Assembly (NCBI GenBank): GCA_021204405.1
Contig: JAJPZJ010000028.1
Coordinates: forward strand, 1-36,387
Source of the DNA: Tannerellaceae bacterium
GTDB taxonomy: Bacteria; Bacteroidota; Bacteroidia; Bacteroidales; Tannerellaceae
Direction of reading: 5' to 3'
DNA length: 36,387 nt
In this document: positions 6,526 to 16,887 of the stretch, piece after piece
Layout of the letters: every line of letters begins with the position of its first letter
How positions within the stretch are numbered: position 1 is the stretch's first letter
Translations under genes and position numbers: made by a program
The notes under the pieces: generated by a model
Database searches by the model: none
Seen by the model: the letters and a program-made list of their open reading frames with translations, nothing else
Told to the model about the DNA's origin: nothing

Positions 6526-7105
6526 ATTTAGCCTGCTGGTCCTGCCATTTTCTGGCAGTAATTTCTAACGCACTATACCACTTTTCTCCGAATTTGCGGA
6601 TCAAAGGCTCTTTCAAAAACTGATACAAGGGTAATTTATTTTGCTTACCTAAGGTACATCCGGATTTGCAGATATTCCATTTATTATAATTTACTGCACT
6701 AAAATCTTTATATTCAGTAATCCTAATAGGATAAAGATGGCAGGAAACCGGTTTATAAAAATTAACTTTACCTTCTTTATAGGCTTTTTCTAAAGCACAT
6801 AAACAATTTCCATTTTTATCATAACAGGTAAAAACGCAGTCTTTTCCATTGACTATGGAAGTTACTATATCCCCGTCAGAGTCGATATAGGCTACCCCTT
6901 GTTTCTTAATGATGGCCTGGGCTTCTGCCGAAAGATATTCCCAAACCGCCGGAAGCGCATTTTCCAGCTCTTTGAGCTCACTTTTTTCCAAAGGAGCACC
7001 AGAGTCACCCTCTATACAACAGGCTCCTTTACATGCGGCCAGATCGCAGAGAAAATAAGCCTCGATCACATCGAGGCTTACTAAAGTATTATCTATCTGT
7101 ATCAT
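6524..7105 (-). CDS. DUF3109 family cysteine-rich protein
   Basis: Uncharacterised cytoplasmic protein of 193 residues, recognised as DUF3109. Eleven cysteines are arranged at 20, 25, 29, 30, 90, 94, 101, 103, 122, 146 and 150, within the motifs CDLAACKGACC, CVFTCYDKNGNCLC, SCHLYPIR and CKSGC. The spacing resembles the YkgJ/CxxCxxCC family, thought to bind zinc or an iron-sulfur cluster; metal binding here is inferred. It starts two bases after the gpmI stop, so it is translated from the gpmI transcript. A link to glycolysis is suggested only by that position. No membrane segment or signal peptide is seen. Confidence 0.82.
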   Translation of the reverse strand: MIQIDNTLVSLDVIEAYFLCDLAACKGACCIEGDSGAPLEKSELKELENALPAVWEYLSAEAQAIIKKQGVAYIDSDGDIVTSIVNGKDCVFTCYDKNGNCLCALEKAYKEGKVNFYKPVSCHLYPIRITEYKDFSAVNYNKWNICKSGCTLGKQNKLPLYQFLKEPLIRKFGEKWYSALEITARKWQDQQAK

Positions 7106-7107
7106 TT

Positions 7108-8628
7108 TTAAATCAACGACAAACCTGTCATCTCCGCAGGTTGTTCCATGCCTAAAATAGTTAGTAAAGATGGAGCTACATCTGCAAGAATACCATCTTT
7201 AACCTTTGCATCTTTATTTTCTGTTACGTAAACAAAAGGTACCGGATTTAAAGAGTGAGCCGTATTAGGACTGCCATCTTCATTTAGGGCATGATCTGCA
7301 TTCCCATGGTCTGCAATAATAATTACTTCGTATCCATTTGCTTTTGCCGCTTCAACTGTATCTTTTAAGCAGGCATCCACCGCAACAACAGCCTTTTCGA
7401 TTGCTTCATACACACCTGTATGGCCTACCATATCTCCATTGGCATAGTTACAAACAATAAAGTCGTACTTACCGGTATTAATCGCTTCCACCAACTTATC
7501 TTTTACCTCATAAGCACTCATTTCCGGTTTCAAATCATAAGTTGCTACTTTAGGAGAGGGAACCAGGATACGTTCTTCCTGTCCGAAAGGAGTTTCACGA
7601 CCTCCGTTAAAGAAGAAGGTTACGTGTGCATATTTCTCCGTTTCTGCAATATGCAACTGGGTTTTGCCACTTGCTGCCAGATATTCTCCTAAGGTATTAC
7701 TTACATTATCCTTGTCAAACAAAATATGTACACCTTTAAATCCTGCATCATATGGAGTCATACAATAGAACTGTAAACCGGGTATGGTTTTCATTCCGGC
7801 TTCCGGCATATCTTCCTGTGTCAGAACAACAGTAAGTTCTTTTGCGCGGTCATTCCGGTAATTAAAGAAAATAACAACGTCTTCTTCTTCAATTACGGCT
7901 ACAGGAGCGCCCTTCTCTACATGTACAATAGGCTTGATAAATTCGTCTGTTACTCCTTCCGCATAGGATTCTTCCATAGCAGCTACCATAGATTCGGCCT
8001 GCTTACCAACTCCATTTACAATTAAATCGTAAGCCTCTTTCACCCGTTCCCAGCGTTTATCACGATCCATAGCATAATAGCGGCCGACAATAGAAGCAAT
8101 CTTACCTCCTGTAGTAGCCAAATGTTTTTCAAGTTGTTCAATAAAGCCCTTACCACTCTTAGGGTTCGTATCGCGGCCATCCATAAAACAGTGTACAAAA
8201 GATTTGTCTATCCCATATTTCCGGGCGATCTCTGTTAGTTTAAACAGATGCTCCAGGGAGCTATGTACCCCTCCGTCAGAAACAAGCCCCATAAAATGGA
8301 TTTGTTTATTATTCTCTTTCGCATATGTATAAGCCTGTTGAATTCCCGGATTATCCAAAATAGTATCCTGGCGGCATGCAATATTAATTTTTACCAAATC
8401 CTGATAAACTACACGGCCGGCACCAATATTTAGGTGCCCTACTTCCGAGTTACCCATTTGTCCTTCAGGCAACCCTACATTTTCACCTGAAGCCTGCAAT
8501 TGAGAGTTGGGATAAGTTTCCAGCAGATAGTCCCAATAAGGAGTAGGCGTATTATAAATAACATCATCTTTTCCTTTATCGCCGATTCCCCAGCCATCAC
8601 ATATAATTAAAAGGGCTTTTTTATTCAT
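7108..8628 (-). CDS. gpmI: 2,3-bisphosphoglycerate-independent phosphoglycerate mutase
   Basis: Interconverts 3- and 2-phosphoglycerate in glycolysis through a phosphoserine intermediate. The 506 residues match the family length. Metal-site Asp11 is in LIICDGWG, the catalytic Ser61 in [21 protein letters not shown], and later metal-binding motifs include [31 protein letters not shown] and IADHGNADH, all intact. The ATG at 8628 is preceded on the minus strand by a Bacteroidota -7 box about 50 bases upstream. DUF3109 follows two bases after the stop, so the pair forms an operon. The cofactor-independent, manganese-type enzyme is the common form in Bacteroidales. Confidence 0.95.
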   Translation of the reverse strand: MNKKALLIICDGWGIGDKGKDDVIYNTPTPYWDYLLETYPNSQLQASGENVGLPEGQMGNSEVGHLNIGAGRVVYQDLVKINIACRQDTILDNPGIQQAYTYAKENNKQIHFMGLVSDGGVHSSLEHLFKLTEIARKYGIDKSFVHCFMDGRDTNPKSGKGFIEQLEKHLATTGGKIASIVGRYYAMDRDKRWERVKEAYDLIVNGVGKQAESMVAAMEESYAEGVTDEFIKPIVHVEKGAPVAVIEEEDVVIFFNYRNDRAKELTVVLTQEDMPEAGMKTIPGLQFYCMTPYDAGFKGVHILFDKDNVSNTLGEYLAASGKTQLHIAETEKYAHVTFFFNGGRETPFGQEERILVPSPKVATYDLKPEMSAYEVKDKLVEAINTGKYDFIVCNYANGDMVGHTGVYEAIEKAVVAVDACLKDTVEAAKANGYEVIIIADHGNADHALNEDGSPNTAHSLNPVPFVYVTENKDAKVKDGILADVAPSLLTILGMEQPAEMTGLSLI

Positions 8629-8677
8629 GATTAAAAGTTTATTATATTTATATATTCAATGATTTCCAAATCAGCTG

Positions 8678-8685
8678 CAAAGATA
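8678..8685 (-). promoter_or_regulatory. Promoter -7 box of gpmI
   Basis: On the minus strand the bases read TATCTTTG, an exact TAnnTTTG match, about 50 bases before the gpmI ATG. A TTTG lies at 8713-8716 but at 27 bases the spacing is too long for a normal -33. Confidence 0.45.
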
Positions 8686-8720
8686 ATCAATTCCGTCATA
8701 TTACTTATGATACAAAGTAT

Positions 8721-8728
8721 TACTTTTG
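8721..8728 (+). promoter_or_regulatory. Promoter -7 box of the YgjP-like gene
   Basis: TACTTTTG is an exact -7 match. The first copy of the duplicated start region begins at 8733, only five bases further, so the predicted transcription start (about 8735) nearly coincides with the first ATG (8737). Confidence 0.5.
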
Positions 8729-8732
8729 TATT

Positions 8733-8772
8733 TAGAATGGAAATAAGATTTGTAGAATGGAAATAAGATTTG
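8733..8772 (+). repeat. 20-bp perfect tandem duplication over the YgjP-like start codon
   Basis: TAGAATGGAAATAAGATTTG occurs twice in succession (8733-8752, 8753-8772). Each copy has an ATG. The first ATG (8737) opens only MEIRFVEWK and then stops; the second (8757) starts the full gene. Because 20 is not a multiple of three, the two ATGs are in different frames. Confidence 0.95.
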
Positions 8773-9455
8773 AGGATAACGATCTTGGTTTAATTACCTT
8801 ACGCCGGAGTAAAAGAGCTAGCCGGTATACGATTAAAATATCGCAGGGAGCTATAGAAGGAGTCATACCGGCAGATGGTAATGAGCAAAAAATGATTGCT
8901 TTTATAAGAGAGAAAAAAGAGGTTTTAAAAAAGGCGCTTATCCAATCATCTCCTCCATTTATATTTAATGAGGAGACCCGGTTAGAGACATTTACATTTA
9001 GCCTACATATATTCCTAACTGAAAGAAACAATTTATATTCTACCCTCAGAGACAACATTTTACACATTGCTTGCCCCGTTAACACGGACTTTAAAGATAC
9101 ACTTACTCAGAAAGCTATCCGTACTATAATAGAAAAAGCGTTGAAATACGAAGCTAAAAGGATATTACCGGCAAGATTACTACAGCTGGCTCAACAACAC
9201 AATTTCTCTTTTACTGGTGTTTCCATTAACAGCAGCAAAAAGCGCTGGGGTAGCTGTAGTGGTGGGAAAAAGATTAATCTTTCCTCTTCCCTTCTCCTTT
9301 TGCCACCTCATTTAATTGATTACGTTTTGCTACATGAGTTATGCCATACAAGAGAGATGAACCATAGTACCAACTTCTGGAACCAGATGAATCTGGTAAC
9401 CCATGGAAATGCAAAAAATCTACGGCAGGAGTTTAAAAGTTACCAGACCTTTTAA
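8757..9455 (+). CDS. YgjP-like (DUF45) metallopeptidase domain protein
   Basis: Predicted zinc metallopeptidase of the YgjP/WLM-like group, 232 residues. The zinc site HELCHTREMNH supplies His193, Glu194, His197 and His203, followed by STNFW, matching the family pattern HELxHxxxxxHxxxFW. The family signature KKRWGSCS is at 161-168. No signal peptide, so it is cytoplasmic. The biological substrate of this family is not well established. The ATG at 8757 is the only start in frame with the first conserved region; a second copy of the same start sequence lies 20 bases upstream, out of frame. The gene is convergent with sprA, 19 bases apart, with no obvious terminator between them. Confidence 0.88.
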   Translation: MEIRFEDNDLGLITLRRSKRASRYTIKISQGAIEGVIPADGNEQKMIAFIREKKEVLKKALIQSSPPFIFNEETRLETFTFSLHIFLTERNNLYSTLRDNILHIACPVNTDFKDTLTQKAIRTIIEKALKYEAKRILPARLLQLAQQHNFSFTGVSINSSKKRWGSCSGGKKINLSSSLLLLPPHLIDYVLLHELCHTREMNHSTNFWNQMNLVTHGNAKNLRQEFKSYQTF

Positions 9456-9474
9456 TAATATTCATCATTCCTAT

Positions 9475-12400
9475 TTATTGTGCCAGAGAGAAACGTATAC
9501 TTACCCCATAACTGGCGTTAGAGGTAGGATAAGAGGTACTGGTTATAATTGGTTCGTTGATCTGAAGATCATAGAATGCCCGTAATGTTAAAGCCCTGCT
9601 TATTCCGTAATCTGCAGCGAACTGGATGGTCTTCGCAATATTTCCACTGGTAGCCTGGGTATACGCATCTTCGATCTTACGGATCAATGATTGCATTTTA
9701 GTATGCGAGAAATCAACTCTTACATTCAGGTCATTACTAAAGTTACGGGACGGACGCATATTTAATATCTTATTAAATTCTGTAATCTTATAGCCAAGAC
9801 CTACCGTAACCCTGTTAGAGACAGCTTCTACTATCTGGGAAGAAGTTATATTCAGATTGAGGTTACGCGTAGTGGTATAATCAGCACGAACCGTTACATT
9901 ATTCAGTAAAGTGGCATCGGCTCCCAATAAAGGGCTAAAGCTTTCTGAAAGACTTACAGAAGAAATTTCATACGGAATAGAAGGGATAGGATAATCAGTC
10001 TGAACATCGAGACGGAATCCCATCTCTCCATCTCCTACCCAGTTTAGATAAGAAGAATAAGAGCCCACATTATAAGTACATCTATATTGATGACTTAATA
10101 CAAAGCTCTTAAAATGTTTTTTTATAGCAGGTATCCGGATCAGCCCATCATAGGTGATGCGCCAGTTAGGAATCAGACTACTGATAGAAGGGAAGGCGGA
10201 TAAACCAGACTTTTTAGGATCTTTTCCTGTATAAGCAGCCAAAAACGCAGGTATCAATACATCGGCTGAGTTTTGAGAAACACGCCCTTTTTCCGGATCA
10301 TATTGTTCGCCGGCATAGGGTTGTCCATTGAAGAAGCCACTATGGGGATAGCTGGTTCCTGCATATTTATTTTCCAGTCTCTCTGCTATCACTGCCCGGT
10401 TTTTCAGAAATTTATTAAAAGCCTTGGACTCATAACCATTGTCTGCGTTTCCTATCCCTTTAAAGGCTGTTCGTATAGCAACTGTAGACATGCTAAAACT
10501 TCCTCCCCGAATATCACGGATATCTTCATATACGAAATTTACCTCTGTATTACGAGTATCTATCCTATTAGCTGTAAGGTCGATTTTCAACCCATAAATT
10601 GGTTCCAGATTAGCCTGGATGGTTAATGTTCTGGCACTGTTAAGGATGGCATTATCTATGGTAGAATCTGTTACCAGCCAGTTACGTTCCAATGCTTTAT
10701 CAATATACCGCCGGCTTACCGAACCAAAAGCAAAACCTACTCCCGGCGCATATCCAAAGGAGGTCTGGCCCTGTCCGAAAATATCTCCGATCTCCGGACG
10801 GAATCCTGTAATATACATCCCGTCTGTAATCCCATATTGTACATTTACCCTACGCAAACTCATTAAAAACCGGCTACTATATTCCGCAGCTTTAGTAAAA
10901 AAGTCTTCCGAACGCGACAGACCCGGCCTTAATGTCAGGTTTAATTTTACAGAATCCTTATTTAAGATCATGATCTGTCCATAGTTGAGAGCTTTAAACT
11001 TAACCGGATACCGTTTTCCATTTTCATCCTTCGCAACAACCTGTACCTTTTTTGTAAGCATACCATGCTGTACCACTGTACCACTATCGGGGTTCAATTC
11101 CACCTCTTTTTCCAAAGCTTTGGGCGGGCGTTGAGGACGAGCGTTCCGCGTGGTAGTCCGGGCTGTCGGATTGAATTTCTGGTTTACTTTCTTCAGGTAA
11201 TTATTCTTATTATAAAGATTTATAAAATTAAAATTTCCCTGGATATTGATCTGCCGCTGATTTCTTACTGTGTTACCTAATTCAATCTCATCATCTATGG
11301 TGGCACCCCTGTCCCAATTGTATATAGCATTATAAGTGGTAGAAGAAGAGATCCAGTCTAATGCAGGAATATATTGCAGAGGAGCATTCCAGGTCACAGT
11401 AAAAGACTGATCATATTTCATCGGTGTACCCAGGTCGCGGATACTTTGTTTCACAGAATCTTTCCATACCTGGTACTGGTCAGGATTTAGTTTTTTATTT
11501 ACCTGCATATACGGTTCTTCTATCCGTGCATTTGTTCCGGATGTAAAAGAGGCAGATAAACTACTCGTTAAATCCCAGCGAATGCTAAAAGCCCTGTCCC
11601 AATAAAAATTCTGGCTAAAGGATAATAATCCGTTTTGTACACCGGAATTGCTCAAATCGCGCAGTTGTATCTCATAATAGTTACGCATCATAGCTGTCTG
11701 GAAACTAATATTTGAAGGCAAATAATTCAGGGATAGCTGCTTTGCATATTTTGTGTATCCATTATTTTTAGTTATAAGACTCTGAAAGGGCCGGAAAGGA
11801 CGGGCATAAGGCGTATAGCTGTATGCAAAATTACCCCGATAATCTTTCGTAGTTTCATAGGTTATTTCCGGAGCTGAGTTTTTTATTTCACTATATGAAT
11901 AGCCAAAAGAGAAGTTTGCCGGATCATAAGGCATCGGGTTTTTGCTACGTATATTGACACGTATGTTATTAAAAGCAATCCTCTTGGTTACGCTTCTTTC
12001 CTGAGATATTTTTTTTAAAGAATCCCGCTCTGCTTTTGTTTCAAGTTCGTTTAAGGCATCCTTTAATTTAATATCCTGATCCAAAGGATTATATTTTGGA
12101 CTTGAAACCTCTTTAGAATAGGCATAATAAAAAGGAATACTTACCTGGGCTTTTTCCGGGAAAAATTTTCCTAATTCAACATTCGTAGCTACACTATATT
12201 GAGTAAAATCATCAAGCCGTCGTTCTGCCATCGACTGGTCTAATCCACCAAAGCCAGCAGTTTCAATACGGCCGGCCAGACTCACTGTTCCTAAATCTGA
12301 CAGATTGATATTCAGGTTAGCGTTCGCTGCCCATCCGCCATCTTCTTCAAAATCTGTTAGCCGTAGTTCATTTACCCATATTTCCCCACTTTTTGTAGCT

Positions 12401-15400
12401 CCCGAATTATTTCTTACTCCTATCATTAGAACTTTCACTTCAGCTAATGAAGGATTACCTATTACACTTATTGTATTACGGGGAAAATCAGGATCATACT
12501 CCGAGTATAAGGTAGTAAAGTTAATATTTCTGGTACCTTCATTTTTTATCCTGTTACGCTTTAATTTTAAATCTGTCAACACTTCAAACCTAAAATTAAG
12601 CATATTTTCCTCCGGCCACACTGTTTCAGACGTATGTAATCCCTGGTGTGGAGTTAATGTTAAAGGAACCTCATATTCATAATAGTTATTTTTATAATCG
12701 GAGCCTAAACGAAGGAATACAGAAAAATCTCCATCTTTTAAATCATTAATATCCTCTCCTTCCACCAGCTTTTCAGCATGTGTAAAGAGTTGTAACCGCT
12801 TATATTGGCGAAGGTCATAACTTGTAGTCTTGTAAATAGCCCGGGCATCCTGCGAGGCAAGCCGAGTTACTTTCAATGATAAAGACTGTTCATTTTCCTG
12901 ACGCAACTGAGGCTGGCTGGGATCTAACGCACGGCTCACCCCGGGAGGAAGCACATATTTTACCGGACTCCGAGTGCTATTTTCTTCTATATTTACCGTA
13001 GAAACTTCTAATGTTCCTTTTTGTGTGATAATGGCATCATTTGGGAACAAATCCTGTTCGTAGGTTCGCCATTCGCCACGGATCAACTGGAAAGTTCCAA
13101 AACGTAAAATAACCGGATCATAAAATCCTGTCATATACATACGCATAAAACGGATAGACTTAAAATCACTGATCTTTCCTACAGTACGGTCAGGTTGTTT
13201 TACAGGCACTTTGAACTGGTACCAGGTAATTGTTTCAGAAGTTCCATTCGCCAGCGTTACAGTGGCAGATAATGTATCTGTAATATAATTATGTCCTACC
13301 ATCATATCTTCCGGCCGTAATGAGATCCGGTATTCATAATACCGTTCAGTTTCATTCAGGGTATTATCCTGATTGATGTCTTCCACATCCGGTAATGACT
13401 TAGCTGCAGTACTATAACTTTCGTTTGAATCTTCCGTGGTAGCAGAATTTCCTTCTGTTCCATTATAGCGTTTATACCTGGTTAAAATATCAACCTCCTC
13501 GCTATCATAATCGGATCCCCGGTAATGGTGGTAATCATCTCCGGCAGGGTCGTTTAACAAAGAAAATGGGTCAGTTTCCATCCGTGCTACTGCTTCAGCA
13601 GAAAGTTTAGCCTTCATTTCATCAAGGAAAGCCTTATACTGCCTATATTCTTTTTCTTCTTCAGAAGATAAACCATTTAAACCAACATCCTGTAGTTTAC
13701 GAGCATTTGAGGAGTTATCAAATGCGTATACAGTACTTTGTTGTTTGGGAACTTTTCCCCATTCAGTATATTCAACCTGAGATTCATCCCCATCTACAGG
13801 CAAACCATTTTCAAAGAACTTCTTTCCATCTTTAAGAATATCTTCTGATATATCCCCAAGGTTAAAATAAAGGTCTCCTCCTTTAGCTGTAGAGGCATCA
13901 TATATATATGGGTCCATCAACCAGAACTGGATATACTCAATATTAGCCGTTTCAAAATCGCTTTGGTCAATTTTACGCATAATTCCCCCCCAACGTTTTT
14001 CCGGATTTGTTAAATATCCTTCCGAATCCATTTCAGAAGCGACAATATTATAGGGGCCACGCTCATTCGGATAATAAGCCAGGTTCAATACCTGCAACGT
14101 ATTATCTTCATTATAGCCTTGTTGCCTTGCCGGAAAAAGCTCCGTAACATTTACTCCTCTAACATAATGATTAGATAGTTGCTCTTTATCAGCCTTCAGG
14201 TAAGCTGGTAACAGGCTGGAGTTTTTGCGTGTAAATATACCATCTATATAATACCAGGCTAACCAGGCACGGTTTTTTCCATATTCTATATTATCACTTA
14301 ACTCTGCTTCCGGGAAAACATCATAGGGCGTACTTGCCAAAGCCCATGGATAAGGGTTTAATAAATCGATCCCACTGGTAGATGATTCAAAATCGTCTAA
14401 ATAAGAATATCCTCCCGTGTATTTATTTTCATAGTGGCCTGCTATTAAATGGGCAAATTCCGCATTGAAAGCGATCTGGCTGGGTTTGGTCAATGTCAAT
14501 AGCGGCAATTTATCTACCATATTTGTAAGCCATTGGCTTTCGGTACGGTATGACATATTTAATCCCCACAAGGTATTCTTTAACGCCTCATCACCAAAGG
14601 AAGTCTTTGTAGTAAGAGGCATTTCAGACAAGTGCATAATAGTACCCCCAATAGAAAAGTCAGGAGTAAACTGATAAGTAAGGTCCAGACCCACCATTGT
14701 TTTCCGCTGCATATTATACACAGACTGATTTTCCAGAGAAACACTTATAGAACTACCACTTGAAATAATATTTTCATTGATAATAGTAACAACGCCGGAA
14801 GTATAATCCACTGTATAATCCACATTCTCTGTTAATTCTACTGCACCTGCTGTTACACGTACCGAGCCGCGGGCAACATTCGTAGCTCCCAATTGTATTT
14901 CAGCACCGGAAGATGCTTTATATTCACCCCGGAGTATAAACTTATTTTTTTCAGCAATCTGTTGGGCCGATGTTAAAGTGTTATCATAAAGCTCCTGATA
15001 TACATATTTATCTGCAATTACATCATTTCCAATCTTAGCACGCAGATAGGATCCGAAGGGTTCGACAACAGGGAAAATAACCCGACCACTCTCTGCCAGA
15101 ATAGTATATCCGTCAATAAAATCGTAGAATCCATCCGGATAAGGATTTTGATTACTATCCAGACGATCCAGATTCATCACCCTTAGAAGAAGCTGATCTG
15201 CAATTTGCCCTTCCGGAATATAATTTAAATAAGTGCCTGTAGTATCACTTTGATAAAGGATATCTAAACGGAATTTCTCTTTCTGAACAGAATAGGCTCC
15301 TAAGGAATAAATATTTTTCATCATCAGATCCCAGAAAGGCATTTCCGGAGTCAGAGAATTTCCTTTTAATAATTTGACATACAAACTGGAGGTTGTGCTT

Positions 15401-16887
15401 TCAGTATTATCAGTTGAAAACTCACCTACCTGATAAGATTTTCCTCCATAAGTAAATTCGTAAGCCACTCCCAATACCTCATCTTGCAACTGGCTACTTA
15501 ATGATATATAGCCTAATTTCGTATTCAATGTATATTCTGAAGCATCCAATAAACGGGCGCTTTCCACTTTCTCATAATCTTTGCTATTTTCCAGGCCAGC
15601 TCCTCCCAAAATACTATTTACAAGCGAAATATCGCGGATTTCATTATAGCTTCCTGTAATAGTCTGGTATAAATTATTTGCTTTATTCTCCGGAACGCCC
15701 CCGGCATATGAAGTTACAAAATTTGTATTTCCAACATGTGCCCTTTCACCTTCTGCCAGATCAGAAAAAGCAACTATATTTCGTGCCTGGTCATAATTTC
15801 CACGCTTATTAGTAACCCATACTTCAATCCGGGTGATCTCTATGGCAGATTTTACATAAGGCAATTTTTCTAATGCCTGGTCATAATTATCCCGGAAATA
15901 ATGTGCTAAAAAGAAATGGCGATTTTCATCGTATTGATCTACCGTTATCTCAAACGAACGGGTTTGTGCGCCACCTTTGGAATTCACCGTACGTGATTCC
16001 GACTCCTGCTGTGCAAACAGTGCATTTACCCTTAATTTCCCAAACTGCAGATCGGCTTTCATCCCAAACAGGGCTGCACCTCCCCGTATCAGAGAGTTAC
16101 TGGTGGTCATACTTACATTCCCCGCCTCCAAAGACCTGATAATTTCATCTTCCTCGCCGGTATATGCCAGTTTAAGTTTTTGGGAGTCAAAATCAAAAGA
16201 GGTCTCAGTATTGTAATTCATGTCAAAATTGACCTTAGTCCCGACAGTCGCCTGCACATTTAGCTGTACACTCTCATCAAAATTAAAGAAAGTACGACTA
16301 CGGGAACGGGCTGGCAGAGAAGGATTTTTGGTAGTATTTCTTTTAAGTCCGAGTGTTACATCTGCAGATCCCTGTGTACGCACGCGTACTCCTCCCGGAC
16401 CAAAGACTTTCTCGGCAGGCCCTATATCAAATTGCATATCGGCAATATTGAACTCTTTATTTATTTCCCGCTGGAACTCTTCTTCATTTTTCTGACGAAA
16501 ATATTCCCGTAGAGACTGTTGCATGCTATAATCCTGGTATTCTTCGGGAGTAAGGGTCATAGGAGTTCCTATTTCCATATCTCCAATCCGGGTTCTAACA
16601 ATGTAAGAGCCCGATCGTAAGTCATATTCAATAAAGGTCTGTACATTTTCCGGATCACGTAAATCAGCCGGCGATTGTTTTAAAATATCTTCATATTCCT
16701 GAGGGGCTGTTTTGGCTACCGGATATCTGGCAGGCGGTAAAGAATCTTCTTCCATAAAAGCAAAAGGTAGGTCCGGGCTCCATACGGAACCGCCTGACAA
16801 GAGGAAATCTGCGCTCAAAGAGTACAGTCCAATACCAAACAATGTTATAGTAATAACTATAAAATATTTCAAGCCTTTTACTTTCAT
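9475..16887 (-). CDS. sprA: Cell surface protein SprA, type IX secretion outer-membrane translocon
   Basis: SprA (Sov in Porphyromonas) forms the very large outer-membrane beta-barrel channel of the type IX secretion system and is required for gliding in Flavobacteria. At 2470 residues the length is right for the family, and the frame is open over 7.4 kb. The N-terminus has a signal-anchor-like stretch (about 5-28). Conserved SprA segments follow: YDLRSGSYIVRTRIGDMEIGTP, REYFRQKNEEEF, a repeat of barrel-strand domains (NVQATVGTKVNFDMNYNTE, SLEAGNVSMTT) and later NLNINLSDLGTVSLAGRIET. It ends in ISFSLAQ-like aromatic/polar residues (SVRFSLAQ type: IRFSLAQ) as barrel proteins do. It lies 59 bases downstream of ruvA, an arrangement known in other Bacteroidota. 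A tandem duplication covers the start codon. Its presence implies type IX secretion elsewhere in the genome. Confidence 0.95.
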   Translation of the reverse strand: MKVKGLKYFIVITITLFGIGLYSLSADFLLSGGSVWSPDLPFAFMEEDSLPPARYPVAKTAPQEYEDILKQSPADLRDPENVQTFIEYDLRSGSYIVRTRIGDMEIGTPMTLTPEEYQDYSMQQSLREYFRQKNEEEFQREINKEFNIADMQFDIGPAEKVFGPGGVRVRTQGSADVTLGLKRNTTKNPSLPARSRSRTFFNFDESVQLNVQATVGTKVNFDMNYNTETSFDFDSQKLKLAYTGEEDEIIRSLEAGNVSMTTSNSLIRGGAALFGMKADLQFGKLRVNALFAQQESESRTVNSKGGAQTRSFEITVDQYDENRHFFLAHYFRDNYDQALEKLPYVKSAIEITRIEVWVTNKRGNYDQARNIVAFSDLAEGERAHVGNTNFVTSYAGGVPENKANNLYQTITGSYNEIRDISLVNSILGGAGLENSKDYEKVESARLLDASEYTLNTKLGYISLSSQLQDEVLGVAYEFTYGGKSYQVGEFSTDNTESTTSSLYVKLLKGNSLTPEMPFWDLMMKNIYSLGAYSVQKEKFRLDILYQSDTTGTYLNYIPEGQIADQLLLRVMNLDRLDSNQNPYPDGFYDFIDGYTILAESGRVIFPVVEPFGSYLRAKIGNDVIADKYVYQELYDNTLTSAQQIAEKNKFILRGEYKASSGAEIQLGATNVARGSVRVTAGAVELTENVDYTVDYTSGVVTIINENIISSGSSISVSLENQSVYNMQRKTMVGLDLTYQFTPDFSIGGTIMHLSEMPLTTKTSFGDEALKNTLWGLNMSYRTESQWLTNMVDKLPLLTLTKPSQIAFNAEFAHLIAGHYENKYTGGYSYLDDFESSTSGIDLLNPYPWALASTPYDVFPEAELSDNIEYGKNRAWLAWYYIDGIFTRKNSSLLPAYLKADKEQLSNHYVRGVNVTELFPARQQGYNEDNTLQVLNLAYYPNERGPYNIVASEMDSEGYLTNPEKRWGGIMRKIDQSDFETANIEYIQFWLMDPYIYDASTAKGGDLYFNLGDISEDILKDGKKFFENGLPVDGDESQVEYTEWGKVPKQQSTVYAFDNSSNARKLQDVGLNGLSSEEEKEYRQYKAFLDEMKAKLSAEAVARMETDPFSLLNDPAGDDYHHYRGSDYDSEEVDILTRYKRYNGTEGNSATTEDSNESYSTAAKSLPDVEDINQDNTLNETERYYEYRISLRPEDMMVGHNYITDTLSATVTLANGTSETITWYQFKVPVKQPDRTVGKISDFKSIRFMRMYMTGFYDPVILRFGTFQLIRGEWRTYEQDLFPNDAIITQKGTLEVSTVNIEENSTRSPVKYVLPPGVSRALDPSQPQLRQENEQSLSLKVTRLASQDARAIYKTTSYDLRQYKRLQLFTHAEKLVEGEDINDLKDGDFSVFLRLGSDYKNNYYEYEVPLTLTPHQGLHTSETVWPEENMLNFRFEVLTDLKLKRNRIKNEGTRNINFTTLYSEYDPDFPRNTISVIGNPSLAEVKVLMIGVRNNSGATKSGEIWVNELRLTDFEEDGGWAANANLNINLSDLGTVSLAGRIETAGFGGLDQSMAERRLDDFTQYSVATNVELGKFFPEKAQVSIPFYYAYSKEVSSPKYNPLDQDIKLKDALNELETKAERDSLKKISQERSVTKRIAFNNIRVNIRSKNPMPYDPANFSFGYSYSEIKNSAPEITYETTKDYRGNFAYSYTPYARPFRPFQSLITKNNGYTKYAKQLSLNYLPSNISFQTAMMRNYYEIQLRDLSNSGVQNGLLSFSQNFYWDRAFSIRWDLTSSLSASFTSGTNARIEEPYMQVNKKLNPDQYQVWKDSVKQSIRDLGTPMKYDQSFTVTWNAPLQYIPALDWISSSTTYNAIYNWDRGATIDDEIELGNTVRNQRQINIQGNFNFINLYNKNNYLKKVNQKFNPTARTTTRNARPQRPPKALEKEVELNPDSGTVVQHGMLTKKVQVVAKDENGKRYPVKFKALNYGQIMILNKDSVKLNLTLRPGLSRSEDFFTKAAEYSSRFLMSLRRVNVQYGITDGMYITGFRPEIGDIFGQGQTSFGYAPGVGFAFGSVSRRYIDKALERNWLVTDSTIDNAILNSARTLTIQANLEPIYGLKIDLTANRIDTRNTEVNFVYEDIRDIRGGSFSMSTVAIRTAFKGIGNADNGYESKAFNKFLKNRAVIAERLENKYAGTSYPHSGFFNGQPYAGEQYDPEKGRVSQNSADVLIPAFLAAYTGKDPKKSGLSAFPSISSLIPNWRITYDGLIRIPAIKKHFKSFVLSHQYRCTYNVGSYSSYLNWVGDGEMGFRLDVQTDYPIPSIPYEISSVSLSESFSPLLGADATLLNNVTVRADYTTTRNLNLNITSSQIVEAVSNRVTVGLGYKITEFNKILNMRPSRNFSNDLNVRVDFSHTKMQSLIRKIEDAYTQATSGNIAKTIQFAADYGISRALTLRAFYDLQINEPIITSTSYPTSNASYGVSIRFSLAQ

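Noticed and set aside
11066..11083. 8-bp tandem repeat TGTACCAC inside sprA
   Set aside because: Too short and in ordinary coding sequence (SGTVVQHG); chance is enough.
9475..16887. Several open frames of 60-125 codons opposite sprA
   Set aside because: They lie antisense to a clearly conserved gene, have no recognisable domains and reflect codon bias of the sense strand.
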